NCBI GenBank assembly: GCA_046260765.1
Contig: JBHEOO010000017.1
Location: forward strand, 4,622 to 68,621
DNA length: 64,000 nt
From: Chromatocurvus sp046260765
GTDB taxonomy: Bacteria > Pseudomonadota > Gammaproteobacteria > Pseudomonadales > Halieaceae
Direction: 5' to 3'
Shown: piece after piece, positions 8,078 to 16,716 of the stretch
How the letters are laid out: each line of letters opens with the position of its first letter
Position numbering within the stretch: the stretch's first letter is position 1
Program-made: the position numbers and the translations under genes
Notes under the pieces: generated by a model
Databases searched by the model: none
What the model saw: only the letters and a program-made list of their open reading frames with translations
What the model was told of the DNA's origin: nothing

Positions 8078-10480
8078 ATGACTATTTATTCGAGCACTTC
8101 TGGCGTGCGCCTTCGATGGCTGCACTTGCTTGTTCTCGCCCTGGCCAGCGCGCCATTTCTCGCAGACGCAGCGCCGGGCACGCTGCTTGTCACGGCACTG
8201 GAAGCAGAGTCCGGTCGCTCCCTGGCGGGTGTCCGAGTCGAGGTCACCGACCGTGATGGCCAGTCAGTCACGGCATTTTCCGATGATTTCGGGGAGGTGC
8301 GCTTCGATAATCTCGAAGAGGGTTTCTATCGCGTCGAGGCGAGTGCGGAGGGACGTGTTCTGACCCTCGAACCGAGCACTCGGGTTCTCGCCCGACGCAG
8401 CTCGACTCTCCGGATTCAGATGCCAAAGTTGGCGCCCCGGCTGGATGCGCCGCTCGAGGAGGTGCTTGTGGTCGCCCGCGCCCGGCAGGCAGATCGCCTG
8501 GGCGGTGTTGGCGCCAGCTTTCGCAACCGCGATGAGTTGCGCAATGCCGTCGGCGCTGGTCCAGATGCCATGCGTGCGCTGGATGGTCTCCCCGGACTGG
8601 TGTCGGATGGCGCCTTCGCCGGCTTTACCGTGCGTGGCCGCGGCCCGCGCAACAACCTGATTTTCGTCGACGACTTTCCCCTCGACAAGGTAGTGCACTT
8701 CGACCAGACCATCGGCGAGGATGACGATATCGGCGGCGGTGGACGCTTTTCCATCTTTGCGCCGAACTCGGTGGCGGGGGCGGAATTCTCACCGGGCGGC
8801 TGGGGTGCTGCTTACGGGGGTCGCGCAGGCTCTCTGCTGCGTCTCGAGCTCGCCGAGGGCGGCTTGACACCGGTCACCAGTCTGCGTCTGGATGTCGCCG
8901 GTGCTGAGTTTACCTACGATGGCCCCTCGGGTTTTGACGACGACACCTCGATATTCCTCACTGCGCGACGCTTCGATTTTGGCAACCTGTTTGAGCTGAT
9001 CGGCCAGGATGCCATCGGCACGCCAAAGGTCACGGATATCATCCTCAAGACAACGAGCCAGCTTAGCGACCGTGACGAACTGCAGTTCCTTGTGATTCAC
9101 GCGCCGGAGGAGTTCACACGGGACCTCGGCAACGTTGCCAATTCCGATGACTTCGACAACGTTAACCTTATCCGCTCGAAGCAGGATCTGTCTCTGTTTG
9201 GCGTGACCTGGCGGCGAATGGTGGGCAGCAACGGAGCGTGGAGCAACCGGCTCTACCTGCGTAGCAGTGACAAGGACTCTACCCAGGGCGAGGCTTTTCC
9301 TGATCTTGTCTCGGGCGGCGTTATTCCGGCCAGAGAAAATATTTTCTCAATCCTTGAGCGGGAGGATGAGATTGGCTGGCGCAGCGACTTCTCGACCTTC
9401 AACCGCTTTGGCGAGTTTTCAGCTGGTCTGCGGGTCGTGCACATTGATGCCGACTTCGAGACGCAGCTGGATGGACCCTGGACCCGCTACGTTTACGAGA
9501 GTGCCGATCCGCGGCCCCCTGGGCAGCAGTACATTGTCTGGCAGCCCGGGAACATCGAGGCCAGGTTTGGTCGGACGGGGACAAACCTCGCGGCCTATGT
9601 TGAACAGGTTGTCGAGCTGGGTCCTTTCGAGCTGCGCCCGGGCCTGCGCGTTGATCAGGATGCGTTTTCTGAAGAGACTTACCTTTCTCCCCGTTTTTCG
9701 GTGGCTTACGCGGCGACGCCGACGCTGCGTTTTTCCCTGACGGGTGGCCTGTTTTACGAGTCGCCGCGGTTCCTGACGCGCGCTGCGAACCCGGATAATT
9801 TCGACCTTGGCAACGAGGAGATCACCCATGTCAGCCTGGGCCTGGACTACACCATCAACGATGCCTGGAACGTCATCGCCGAGGTTTACCATCAGGAGCT
9901 CGATGACCTTGTTGTTGACCAGAGCCGCGCCAGCCGGCGCGCGCTGAATGCAGGCGATGGCACCAACAGCGGCTTTGACCTCGTGCTGCAGCGTGCCTTC
10001 GACAATGGCTGGTCCGCCGACCTTACCTACTCCTACAACCGCGGGCGCCAGGACGACAACGATGGTCTCGGCAGCTACACGCCGGATTTCAGCCGCGAGC
10101 ATTTTTTTTCCGTCGGCAGCCGCTGGGAAATCAATGAACGGCTGCAGCTGGCTGCGCGCTGGAAATGGGGTGGCGGCCGACCGGGAGATGCATTCATCAT
10201 TCACCAGAATGTCATTCCGGAAAGTGGGCTTGTGCGCGCCTCAAAGGAAATCACAGAACAGAACGCGACGACTCTGGGCGACTACCAGTCGCTGAACGTG
10301 CGTGTCGATTACCGGCGTCGCTTCGGGCCCCTCGATGTTGTGCTGTTCCTTGATGTAATCAATCTCTATGGCGCAGAGCGCGGCTCGCCGCGGGATTTCA
10401 ATCCCATCACCGGTCGGCAAATTGACGACGATGCCAGTCCGTTTCCACAGTTCGGACTGATACTGGAGCGGGCCTGGTGA
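8078..10480 (+). CDS. TonB-dependent receptor with N-terminal carboxypeptidase-regulatory-like domain
   Basis: About 800 residues. ATG at 8078 is preferred; a TTG two codons upstream (8072) is the alternative. After a signal peptide (residues to about 30, ending ADAAPG) comes an Ig/CNA-B-like domain (GTLLVTALEAESGRSLAGVRVEV, about 33-105). A plug domain follows with LEEVLVVARARQ and RGRGPRNNLIFVDD. The rest is a long beta-barrel rich in aromatic and acidic alternation, ending in an aromatic residue (LERAW). It should be an outer-membrane, TonB-driven importer. The N-terminal domain resembles those on oligosaccharide or large-ligand receptors, but the ligand is not predictable. The plug carries an unusual acidic and Gly-rich insert (GEDDDIGGGGRFSIF) that may be an extracellular or ligand loop. 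Confidence 0.9.
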   Translation: MTIYSSTSGVRLRWLHLLVLALASAPFLADAAPGTLLVTALEAESGRSLAGVRVEVTDRDGQSVTAFSDDFGEVRFDNLEEGFYRVEASAEGRVLTLEPSTRVLARRSSTLRIQMPKLAPRLDAPLEEVLVVARARQADRLGGVGASFRNRDELRNAVGAGPDAMRALDGLPGLVSDGAFAGFTVRGRGPRNNLIFVDDFPLDKVVHFDQTIGEDDDIGGGGRFSIFAPNSVAGAEFSPGGWGAAYGGRAGSLLRLELAEGGLTPVTSLRLDVAGAEFTYDGPSGFDDDTSIFLTARRFDFGNLFELIGQDAIGTPKVTDIILKTTSQLSDRDELQFLVIHAPEEFTRDLGNVANSDDFDNVNLIRSKQDLSLFGVTWRRMVGSNGAWSNRLYLRSSDKDSTQGEAFPDLVSGGVIPARENIFSILEREDEIGWRSDFSTFNRFGEFSAGLRVVHIDADFETQLDGPWTRYVYESADPRPPGQQYIVWQPGNIEARFGRTGTNLAAYVEQVVELGPFELRPGLRVDQDAFSEETYLSPRFSVAYAATPTLRFSLTGGLFYESPRFLTRAANPDNFDLGNEEITHVSLGLDYTINDAWNVIAEVYHQELDDLVVDQSRASRRALNAGDGTNSGFDLVLQRAFDNGWSADLTYSYNRGRQDDNDGLGSYTPDFSREHFFSVGSRWEINERLQLAARWKWGGGRPGDAFIIHQNVIPESGLVRASKEITEQNATTLGDYQSLNVRVDYRRRFGPLDVVLFLDVINLYGAERGSPRDFNPITGRQIDDDASPFPQFGLILERAW

Positions 10481-10509
10481 AAGCCACCTGGTTCTTGCCC
10501 AGAAGTTGG

Positions 10510-10530
10510 GGGTCGGTTAGGACCTGACCC
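10510..10530. repeat. REP-like hairpin
   Basis: The arms GGGTC (10510-10514) and GACCC (10526-10530) enclose GGT...ACC, giving a small imperfect hairpin that contains the same GGACCTGACCC 11-mer seen at 3858-3868. It lies in the 159-bp gap between the TonB receptor and the MFS gene. It may act as a transcript-stabilising or terminator-like element; this is inference. Confidence 0.45.
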
Positions 10531-10639
10531 AAAGACACTCGGACCACTTCCCCTGGCTCATCATCACACGTACTGTATGGGTCACGACAATTGCAACGCC
10601 ACCCGCATATAACGCATAACATTGCAGGGAGACGCCGTC

Positions 10640-11947
10640 TTGACAGGAATTCGCCCTGGCGCAGCCGCGTCATCGGAAGGCTTTGGTGCGGGCACGCGTC
10701 GCTACGTGCTGGCCATTCTGGTCATTGCCTACACCTTCAACTTCATCGATCGGCAGATTCTGGGCATTCTCGTGGAGCCGATCCGCCTGGAGCTTGGCGT
10801 GGGGGATACCGCGATGGGTCTGCTCACCGGATTGGCGTTTGCCGTGTTCTATACGCTGATGGGTATCCCCATTGCCCGCTACGCAGACCGCGCCAATCGT
10901 CGTAACCTGATTGCCGCCGCAGTCGGCATCTGGAGTCTGTTCACTGCGGCCCAGGGGCTTGCGCAGAACTACTGGCAGCTGCTCGCTTATCGCATCGGCG
11001 TGGGCGTCGGGGAGGCCGGCTGCTCGCCGCCGGCGCATTCCATGCTGTCAGACTACTATCCCGCCAATCAGCGCGCGACGGCGCTCGGTGTCTATTCTCT
11101 GGGTATACCCGTCGGTATTCTGTTCGGCTTTTTTGTCGGCGGCTGGATGAACGAGTGGTTTGGCTGGCGTGCGGCGTTTCTCGTGGTCGGTATCCCCGGT
11201 GTCGTGCTCGCGCTGGTCATTCGCTTCACCGTGCGTGAGCCGCATCGCGGTATGTCGGAGCAGCGATCCACGGCAGACCCCCATGCGCAGCAGCCTGCCA
11301 TCGGCGCGGTATGTCGCTATCTGCTGGGTCGCCGGTCGTTCATTCACATGGCCCTGGGTGGGGGTATCTCTGCGTTTGTGGGTTATGGGTTGATCTCCTG
11401 GTCGGCGGCTTTCCTGGCTCGTAGTCACGGGCTGTCCTCGGGGGAGATCGGTACCTGGCTGGGTCTTATTTTTGGTATCCCAGGCGGGATTGGCATTGTA
11501 CTGGGCGGTCGTCTGGCGGATTACTTCGGTGAGCGTGATCAGCGTTGGTACCTGTGGGTGGTGGCGGTGGCGCTGTTGATTGCGGTGCCCACGGGGGTGG
11601 GGTTCTTCCTTTCTGACTCAGTCAACGTTGCGCTGGTGTTTTTAATTATTCCCGTGATTCTGGGCAATTTCTATCAGGCGACAACGTTTGCCCAGACCCA
11701 GACGCTGGTCGGATTGCGCATGCGCAGTGTCGCGGCGGCTATTCTTTTGTTCGTGATCAATATTGTTGGCCTCGCTTTCGGGCCGTCGGTGGTAGGCATG
11801 CTCAGCGACCTGCTGGCACCGCACTACGGTGTCGAATCTCTCCGCTGGGCACTTTTGATCTGCTCTATGGCGAATCTCTGGGCGGCGTTTCACTACTGGC
11901 GCGCGGGAGTGCACTTTCCAGGGGATTTGCGCCGGGTAAAGGATTGA
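10640..11947 (+). CDS. MFS transporter, spinster-like
   Basis: About 435 residues with 12 predicted membrane segments. The start is uncertain: a TTG at 10640 with GGGAG eight bases upstream is the most convincing, and a TTG at 10622 is an alternative. TM1 carries FNFIDRQILGILVEPI, characteristic of the spinster-like MFS branch, and the loop 2-3 motif reads GIPIARYADRANRR (MFS motif A, GxLaDrxGrR type). TM4-5 has GVGEAGCSPPAHSMLSDYYP, also typical of this group. It probably exports or imports a hydrophobic or organic acid solute by proton coupling. It stands alone on the plus strand, convergent with the next gene. Confidence 0.85.
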   Translation: MTGIRPGAAASSEGFGAGTRRYVLAILVIAYTFNFIDRQILGILVEPIRLELGVGDTAMGLLTGLAFAVFYTLMGIPIARYADRANRRNLIAAAVGIWSLFTAAQGLAQNYWQLLAYRIGVGVGEAGCSPPAHSMLSDYYPANQRATALGVYSLGIPVGILFGFFVGGWMNEWFGWRAAFLVVGIPGVVLALVIRFTVREPHRGMSEQRSTADPHAQQPAIGAVCRYLLGRRSFIHMALGGGISAFVGYGLISWSAAFLARSHGLSSGEIGTWLGLIFGIPGGIGIVLGGRLADYFGERDQRWYLWVVAVALLIAVPTGVGFFLSDSVNVALVFLIIPVILGNFYQATTFAQTQTLVGLRMRSVAAAILLFVINIVGLAFGPSVVGMLSDLLAPHYGVESLRWALLICSMANLWAAFHYWRAGVHFPGDLRRVKD

Positions 11948-11955
11948 CCCGCAAT

Positions 11956-12480
11956 TCAATGCTGGTTTGATGTCGCCCGGGCAGCGTTCCATTCGTCCCG
12001 GGTCGCGGGTTGCTTCTGGTATTCCATCACCATCGTCCACTCGCCTGACTTCAGCAGCAGAGCCTCAAAGTGGATATAGGCGTCCCCGATGTCGCTGGCG
12101 TCAACAGACTCCCCCGTCGGTCCTGACCGATAATGAAATATGCCTTTCTCATGCGAGGTCGACTCGCTGAAGAGGCGATTCGTGATCTGGAATTCAACGC
12201 TTGAGAACGTCTTGCCCGCGCTTGTCTCAAGAATCCCCGGCTTCCACCGCTCAAGCGCACGGGTGATAGGGTAGCTGGTTCCGAGGGACTCGCTCACCAG
12301 TACCGCGTCGGGGTGGTAGGTTGAGACCACTCCGTCGAAGTCTCCTGCGGCCAGGTAGGCCTCTACGCTGCGCCAGTAGGCATTGAGCTCACCTTCAATG
12401 ACGCCGTCATCTGCCAGTGCCTGCGCAGAGCCAAAAAGCAGGAGCGAGATGACGGCTATGGCATGACGTCGGTTTTTCAT
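11956..12480 (-). CDS. Exported NTF2/SnoaL-like (DUF4440-type) protein
   Basis: A 174-residue protein with a clear signal peptide (MKNRRHAIAVISLLLFGSAQALA, cleavage after ALA). The mature part has the NTF2-like cone pattern: an N-terminal helix with AYWRSVEAYLAAGDFDGVVSTYHPDAVLVSE, and a C-terminal sheet with the strand WTMVMEYQKQ. Such domains bind small ligands or catalyse isomerase and lyase reactions; no catalytic residue set is clear here. It is convergent with the MFS gene (8-base gap) and divergent from the decayed gene at 12704. Confidence 0.75.
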   Translation of the reverse strand: MKNRRHAIAVISLLLFGSAQALADDGVIEGELNAYWRSVEAYLAAGDFDGVVSTYHPDAVLVSESLGTSYPITRALERWKPGILETSAGKTFSSVEFQITNRLFSESTSHEKGIFHYRSGPTGESVDASDIGDAYIHFEALLLKSGEWTMVMEYQKQPATRDEWNAARATSNQH

Positions 12481-12645
12481 GATGCGTATCCTTCAGGTTC
12501 GACACGTAGGCAGGCCAACACTTAAGCCCTGCTTTCATTCTGTATCGGTGTCTGATGGTTTCTGAGCGCCTTACTATAAACCCACAGGCTGTGGCGCTCC
12601 CTGCTGTGCGGCGCGTGCTGGCGGCGCTACGAAGCGAAACTGTCC

Positions 12646-12673
12646 TTGTCATGCGTGCTCCGGCCAATAATAT
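12646..12673 (+). promoter_or_regulatory. Possible sigma-70 promoter
   Basis: TTGTCA at 12646-12651 and TAATAT at 12668-12673 with a 16-base spacer, 30 bases upstream of the ATG at 12704. The -35 is good (5/6) and the -10 moderate (4/6). It would drive the truncated gene that follows. Confidence 0.35.
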
Positions 12674-12703
12674 TACCTTGACGATACTCATCCGGGAAGC
12701 GGC

Positions 12704-13099
12704 ATGGTGGCTTCGATTCTGCTTGTGGCCCTCTTTGCGATAATGCTCTTGATCCTGGCACTGGCAGTGCTTGCGGTTATCGACAGACGCGCGAACCGCA
12801 TCGAATGGCGTAGACTCTCTGCGCTACAGCCTTCGGGTCCGCCAAAATTTGATCTTGCAATGATTGCTGATCTTCCAGCGGCTGCGCGTCGTTACTTTAC
12901 CTTTACGATCAAGCCCGGTACCCCGCTTTTTTCGGTGGCCGAGATCGACATGAGCGGTCAGTTCAGTCTGGGCACTAAAGACCGGCCCGCCTACCAGCCG
13001 ATGCGGGCGCGCCAGATACTGGCGGTGCCCGAGGGATTCGTCTGGGCGATGCGCACACGTGGGGGGATGCCGATATCGGGATCGGATGCCGCGCCATGA
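12704..13099 (+). pseudogene. Truncated DUF6544/DUF6920-like membrane-anchored protein
   Basis: 131 residues: an N-terminal membrane helix (VASILLVALFAIMLLILALAVL), then IADLPAAARRYFTFTIKPGTPLF, MSGQFSLGTKDRP and RARQILAVPEGFVWAMRTR. This matches the first half of a family usually near 270-300 residues. The frame then stops at GGMPISGSDAAP. The next 227 bases contain no convincing continuation in any plus frame, so the C-terminal half appears lost by deletion rather than by a single frameshift. I treat it as a pseudogene or remnant. The family assignment rests on pattern recognition and is moderately sure. Confidence 0.6.
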
Positions 13100-13326
13100 C
13101 CACCATGATCCGATTGCTTCAGGTCGCGCCACCGATTTCTGGCGAACCGCTGGCGCCGCGCATTGACGGGAAATTCCCTGTGCGCGGCAACCGATTCTTG
13201 AAGCGTGTTGCCCCGGTGCCTGCATCGCTATTGATCTGGAGCGCCACAGTTACATTGTTATAGGCGTAATGCCGGTACAACCCGCGTCACCGCACCTTCT
13301 CGGTTGAATAACACATCGCGCTTCCA

Positions 13327-13753
13327 CTATGCGATGATCACTGCAACACCGACGAAGATCCACGTGTCCCAGGGTTGCGCATCCGGCCAGAAGGGGTTGA
13401 TCAGTTGCCAGTGAGACAGCATCGGCAGCAGAAGGCTCCCCCGTGCGCTCTTGAAGATGGGCGTAATCAGGATGGCAAGCGTCACGTTACCGATAAAAAA
13501 AGGGCAGGAGGCTCCAGTCTTCATACACCACGCCGGCAAGGAAAAACGCCGGCAGGTGCCATAGGCGGGCCGCCCCCAGCAGCGATCCGCCGTTGATTGC
13601 CCCGAACATGGCGGTGGCCGCTTCTGGAAACAGTGCATAGCTGCCTACAATCCCCCGGGTAATGACGAAGGTGCCAGTCAGTAAAAAAACAGAGAATTGA
13701 AGGGGACATCGCGATTCAATCCAGCTGACGCAATGGCCATGTTCGATCTCCAA
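13327..13753 (-). pseudogene. Small integral membrane protein split by a frameshift
   Basis: Two overlapping minus-strand frames together read as one membrane protein of about 140 residues with four hydrophobic segments. The first (from ATG 13753) runs through GTFVITRGIVGSYALFPEAA and YEDWSLLPFF, then stops. The second frame continues IGNVTLAILITPIFKS to DTWIFVGVAVIIA and a stop at 13327. The switch lies in a run of seven A (13495-13501, T on the coding strand); removing one base restores a single frame. It could be a real inactivation or a sequencing error in the homopolymer. A second A7 run at 13683-13689 is in frame. No family is recognised. Confidence 0.6.
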
Positions 13754-13819
13754 CGAGGTTAAATGATAAGCTTCCAGTGGCTTTGTAGCGGTTTACGTGT
13801 TTTGCCTCATTTTTTGGAT

Positions 13820-13841
13820 AAACGTCTCCGCGGAGACGTTT
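13820..13841. promoter_or_regulatory. 22-bp perfect palindrome in intergenic region
   Basis: A perfect palindrome centred on CCGCGG, with arms AAACGTCTCCG and its complement, 66 bases upstream of the minus-strand start at 13753. As RNA it could form an 8-bp stem with a six-base loop. A short T run follows on the plus strand, so it could be a weak terminator. As DNA its symmetry suits a dimeric regulator. The rest of the 13754-14028 gap shows no gene. Confidence 0.5.
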
Positions 13842-14028
13842 TCTGGTTATATAGCGAATGGTGGATCAGCGTTTCAAAATATAACAAACGTTCAACGTCA
13901 AACCGACTGGCGGTGGACTCTCGGAGGCAGAAGCCCGGCTATAGCGAGTGGGTTGGTGAGAGCGCGGGATGCCATCAGGCGGCGCGTGACCTCACTCTCA
14001 GCGGGCGAATATTTACACCATTTCAACG

Positions 14029-14481
14029 TCAACCTGCCACCGCCGCGTCCGTAATCGCCTTCAGCGCCCTCTGCAGGTTGGGCACAACGCCACAGTCCGT
14101 AACGCCGTGCCGCTGCGCCAGGTAGGCGGGGTCGTTGTAGCCGACCCAGGTTCTCGAGGCCGCGTCTTCCCAGACCAGTGCCTTCAATGGCAGATCAATC
14201 CCAATCGACTGCGTGCATTGCATAAACGGGGTGCCGCCCTGTGGATTCCCGAAGATCAGTACTTCGGTGGGGCGTAGTGACTTGCCGACCTTATTGGCGC
14301 CTGCCGCATGATCAATGCGTGCAAAGATGTTAAGTCCACGGTCTTTGACCCCGGTTTCCAACCTGTCCATTGTTTCCTCTGGACTGTAGGGGCTTTCCAC
14401 CACGATCAGGCCCTCGGCGGCAATGGCAAAAGACGTGGTCATAAAGATGGCGAGTGCCGCAATGCTGCGAAAAAAGTTCAT
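14029..14481 (-). CDS. Exported DUF302 protein
   Basis: 150 residues with a signal peptide (MNFFRSIAALAIFMTTSFAIAA). The mature part is a single DUF302 domain: GLIVVESPYSPEETMDRLE, NIFARIDHAAGA, EVLIFGNPQGGTPFMQC, IDLPLKALVWED and a final helix. Family members form small alpha/beta domains of unknown role and are often linked with redox or heme stress genes. Here no partner is evident. It is probably periplasmic. Confidence 0.88.
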   Translation of the reverse strand: MNFFRSIAALAIFMTTSFAIAAEGLIVVESPYSPEETMDRLETGVKDRGLNIFARIDHAAGANKVGKSLRPTEVLIFGNPQGGTPFMQCTQSIGIDLPLKALVWEDAASRTWVGYNDPAYLAQRHGVTDCGVVPNLQRALKAITDAAVAG

Positions 14482-14610
14482 AGTCTTATCCTACTGCTTT
14501 GGGCGGCCGCCGACTTGCAGCTGGCCCTTGCCAGTGCGGATCCTGCAGCGGCGAACTGTGTGTTCTTATCTAAGGATAGCATCGGGCGTTTGAAAAAAGG
14601 CGCATCGGAG

Positions 14611-14913
14611 CTAATGCAGGCTTTTTCGTCTTTCCTCAGTGTCGAAACGTATCTGCCGGTGATCGTCGTTGATGACGATATCGATAGCGGCCAGTTTCTG
14701 CTTTATCAGGGTTCGCATGCCCTGCAGGTCGCCCCGAGCAAGATGGTCATCTGTGTCATAGACACACACGACCAGCAGCGAGTCGGGAAACGCCTTGTAG
14801 TCTGCAGAGTGGGTCAGCCAGGCGAATCCGTCATGGTGCGTCAGCGCTGTCTCGCAGGCGTCAGTCAGTGCTGCCCTGATCGCATTGTCCTTTTTCTTGT
14901 CGGTTTTTCTCAT
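14611..14913 (-). CDS. Conserved hypothetical small protein (about 100 aa)
   Basis: 100 residues, starting MRKTDKKKDNAIRAALTDAC and continuing ALTHHDGFAWLTHSADYKAF, DSLLVVCVYDTDD. It resembles a short conserved gammaproteobacterial family that is sometimes labelled Fis-like, although no clear helix-turn-helix is visible. Its ATG overlaps the stop of the 34-residue membrane peptide upstream (ATGA), implying translational coupling. It is soluble and of unknown function. Confidence 0.65.
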   Translation of the reverse strand: MRKTDKKKDNAIRAALTDACETALTHHDGFAWLTHSADYKAFPDSLLVVCVYDTDDHLARGDLQGMRTLIKQKLAAIDIVINDDHRQIRFDTEERRKSLH

Positions 14914-15014
14914 ATCACTATTAATACGCTGGCGAATATCGCGGCACCTACAAACGCGGCGAGCGTTGCGAGATGGACCGGTCGGGTAGAGTCGTTCTGG
15001 CTGAATTTTTTCAT
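14910..15014 (-). CDS. 34-residue single-span membrane peptide
   Basis: MKKFSQNDSTRPVHLATLAA is followed by a hydrophobic run to the C-terminus (FVGAAIFASVLIVI), which looks like one membrane helix with a short positive N-terminal tail. Its TGA overlaps the ATG of the next gene by four bases (ATGA). The coupling and the coherent composition argue that it is real, but it is too short for homology judgement. Confidence 0.5.
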   Translation of the reverse strand: MKKFSQNDSTRPVHLATLAAFVGAAIFASVLIVI

Positions 15015-15288
15015 GCGATCAATGACGCAATAGCCTGATTGTAGCGGGGTGCGCCGGAAAGTGTCGGGATACTGGCGTTCATGAGCGACTGTTCGGCGCG
15101 TGATCGGGTGTACTCGACTTCTCCGGGAAGCTGCGTGCAGCGCTGGTCGCGCACAAGTGCGTTGAGCGGTGGAATGCGATCGCTCTCTGGAAACAGCCTG
15201 GCGCTTGCCTCCCCGGCGCCAATTTGAAAAACTCGAACGACGGCGGAATACCGACCGCGCTCCCTTTAACTGCTGAGAGGCATCCACC

Positions 15289-15678
15289 ATGCCAGTTGAA
15301 ATACAGGTGCTCGCCTACGCGGGCCTGCTGCAATTTGTTCAGATCGTCCTGATGGCGATTCCAGTCAATATCCAGCTCGGCCCGGCCTATACCGCCGGTC
15401 CCCGGGACGAGGAGCGTAAGCCCAGCGGTCTGGCCGGCCGGCTCAAGCGAGCGGTGGACAACCACTTTGAAGGCCTGACGCTCTTCGCCATCGCGGTGGT
15501 TGTGGTGGTGCTGGGTGATGCGACCAGCGCTCTCACGGCGCAGTGCGCGTGGGCCTACCTGATTGCGCGCATTCTCTATGTGCCGGCCTATGCGTCGGGT
15601 GTCTACCTGCTGCGTTCTCTGATCTGGGCGGTGGGCTTCTTGGCCACCCTGGTTATGCTGCTGGTTGCCGTGCTGTGA
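15289..15678 (+). CDS. MAPEG family membrane protein
   Basis: 129 residues with four membrane segments. It has MAPEG hallmarks: the N-terminal VLAYAGLLQFVQIVLMA helix, AVDNHFEGLTLFAIAVVVVV (the conserved R/N-x-x-E-x-L region), and ARILYVPAYASGVYLLRSLIW. Bacterial MAPEG proteins are glutathione- or eicosanoid-related transferase homologues of mostly unknown substrate in the inner membrane. A GAGAGG-like site precedes the ATG. The stop overlaps the start of the hydrolase at 15678 (TGATG), so the two are coupled. Confidence 0.9.
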   Translation: MPVEIQVLAYAGLLQFVQIVLMAIPVNIQLGPAYTAGPRDEERKPSGLAGRLKRAVDNHFEGLTLFAIAVVVVVLGDATSALTAQCAWAYLIARILYVPAYASGVYLLRSLIWAVGFLATLVMLLVAVL

Positions 15679-16628
15679 TGGCGCTGGCGCGGCGCCTCTG
15701 CCTGCTGGCAGCATTGCTGTGGCAGGTAGGTCACACCACCGCGGAAACCTCCTTACAATCCGGTTTTGTCGACGTGCCGGGCGGCCCCGTGTGGTATGAG
15801 ATTGCCGGCGATGGGGCCGGGGTGCCGCTGCTTACCCTCCATGGGGGGCCGGGCGGTACGTCCTGCGGGTCACAGCTGCTCTATCCGCTGGCAAATGAGC
15901 GCCCGGTTATCCGCTATGACCAGTTGGGCAGCGGACGCTCGGGTCGTCCCAGCGACACCAGCCTGTGGCAGCGAGACCGCTTCGTCGAGGCGCTGCACAC
16001 ACTGCGCCAGGAGCTCGGTCTTGAACGCCTGCACCTGCATGGCCACAGCTGGGGCGGTGCGCTGGCTGCATATTACGTGCTGCAGGAGGGGGCGGAAGGA
16101 ATAGTGTCGCTGACGCTGTCATCGCCACTGATCAGCACACCCCTGTGGATGCGTGACGCGGATGCCTTGCGCGCGACCCTTCCAAGGGAGGTGCAGGATA
16201 CGCTCGACAGGCACGAGGGCGAGGGCAGCACTGATCACGAAGATTACGTGGCGGCCACGGAGGTGTTTTACAGCCAATTCGTGACGCGCGGTGCAGCGGT
16301 GGAGGAAACCCGCTGCGAGGATGCACCGCGAAACGCGCTGATCTATCTGCAGATGTGGGGGCCCACAGAGTTTCATGCCACCGGCAGCCTGCGGGACTTC
16401 GATCTCACCCCGCGTCTCGCTGAGATTGATGTGCCGACCCTGTTCATCACGGGTGAGTACGACGAGGCAAGGCCGGAAACTATCCGCGCCTTTGCCGAGG
16501 CCATTCCAGGGGCTCAGATTGAGGTGCTCCCCCAGGTGGGTCATGCGTCTCTCAGCAGGGCGCCGCAGCGCTACCGGGAGCTTCTGGCCAGTTTCCTGCG
16601 TGAGGCGGAGGCTCGCAGCGTTGAATGA
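15678..16628 (+). CDS. Exported alpha/beta hydrolase, proline iminopeptidase-like
   Basis: 316 residues. The start at 15678 overlaps the MAPEG stop and gives a signal peptide (MALARRLCLLAALLWQVGHT, cleavage near TTAE). The fold markers are the oxyanion HGGPGG (55-60), DQLGSGRSGRP as in prolyl iminopeptidases, and the nucleophile elbow GHSWGG with Ser 124. An acidic residue follows in ITGEYDEARPE and the catalytic His in VGHASLS. It probably acts on peptides or amides in the periplasm or outside, where cytoplasmic PIPs do not. The substrate is inferred from family resemblance only. Confidence 0.88.
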   Translation: MALARRLCLLAALLWQVGHTTAETSLQSGFVDVPGGPVWYEIAGDGAGVPLLTLHGGPGGTSCGSQLLYPLANERPVIRYDQLGSGRSGRPSDTSLWQRDRFVEALHTLRQELGLERLHLHGHSWGGALAAYYVLQEGAEGIVSLTLSSPLISTPLWMRDADALRATLPREVQDTLDRHEGEGSTDHEDYVAATEVFYSQFVTRGAAVEETRCEDAPRNALIYLQMWGPTEFHATGSLRDFDLTPRLAEIDVPTLFITGEYDEARPETIRAFAEAIPGAQIEVLPQVGHASLSRAPQRYRELLASFLREAEARSVE

Positions 16629-16716
16629 GTCGTCAGGGCAGCGGCGCTAACGGAGCATTTGACGGGTCGTGGCAAGCCTGTCAATCTTCTGGGATAACAC
16701 ATAAAGGGGCAGAAAA

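Noticed and set aside
13763..14125. 120-residue plus-strand frame over the palindrome region
   Set aside because: The composition is not protein-like and it overlaps the end of the DUF302 gene. The region is better read as intergenic.
14308..15033. 241-residue plus-strand open frame
   Set aside because: It lies antisense to DUF302, the conserved small protein and the 34-residue peptide and has no domain of its own.
15015..15288. Possible gene in the gap before MAPEG
   Set aside because: Both strands give only short arginine- or serine-rich frames without a ribosome site. I see only upstream sequence here.
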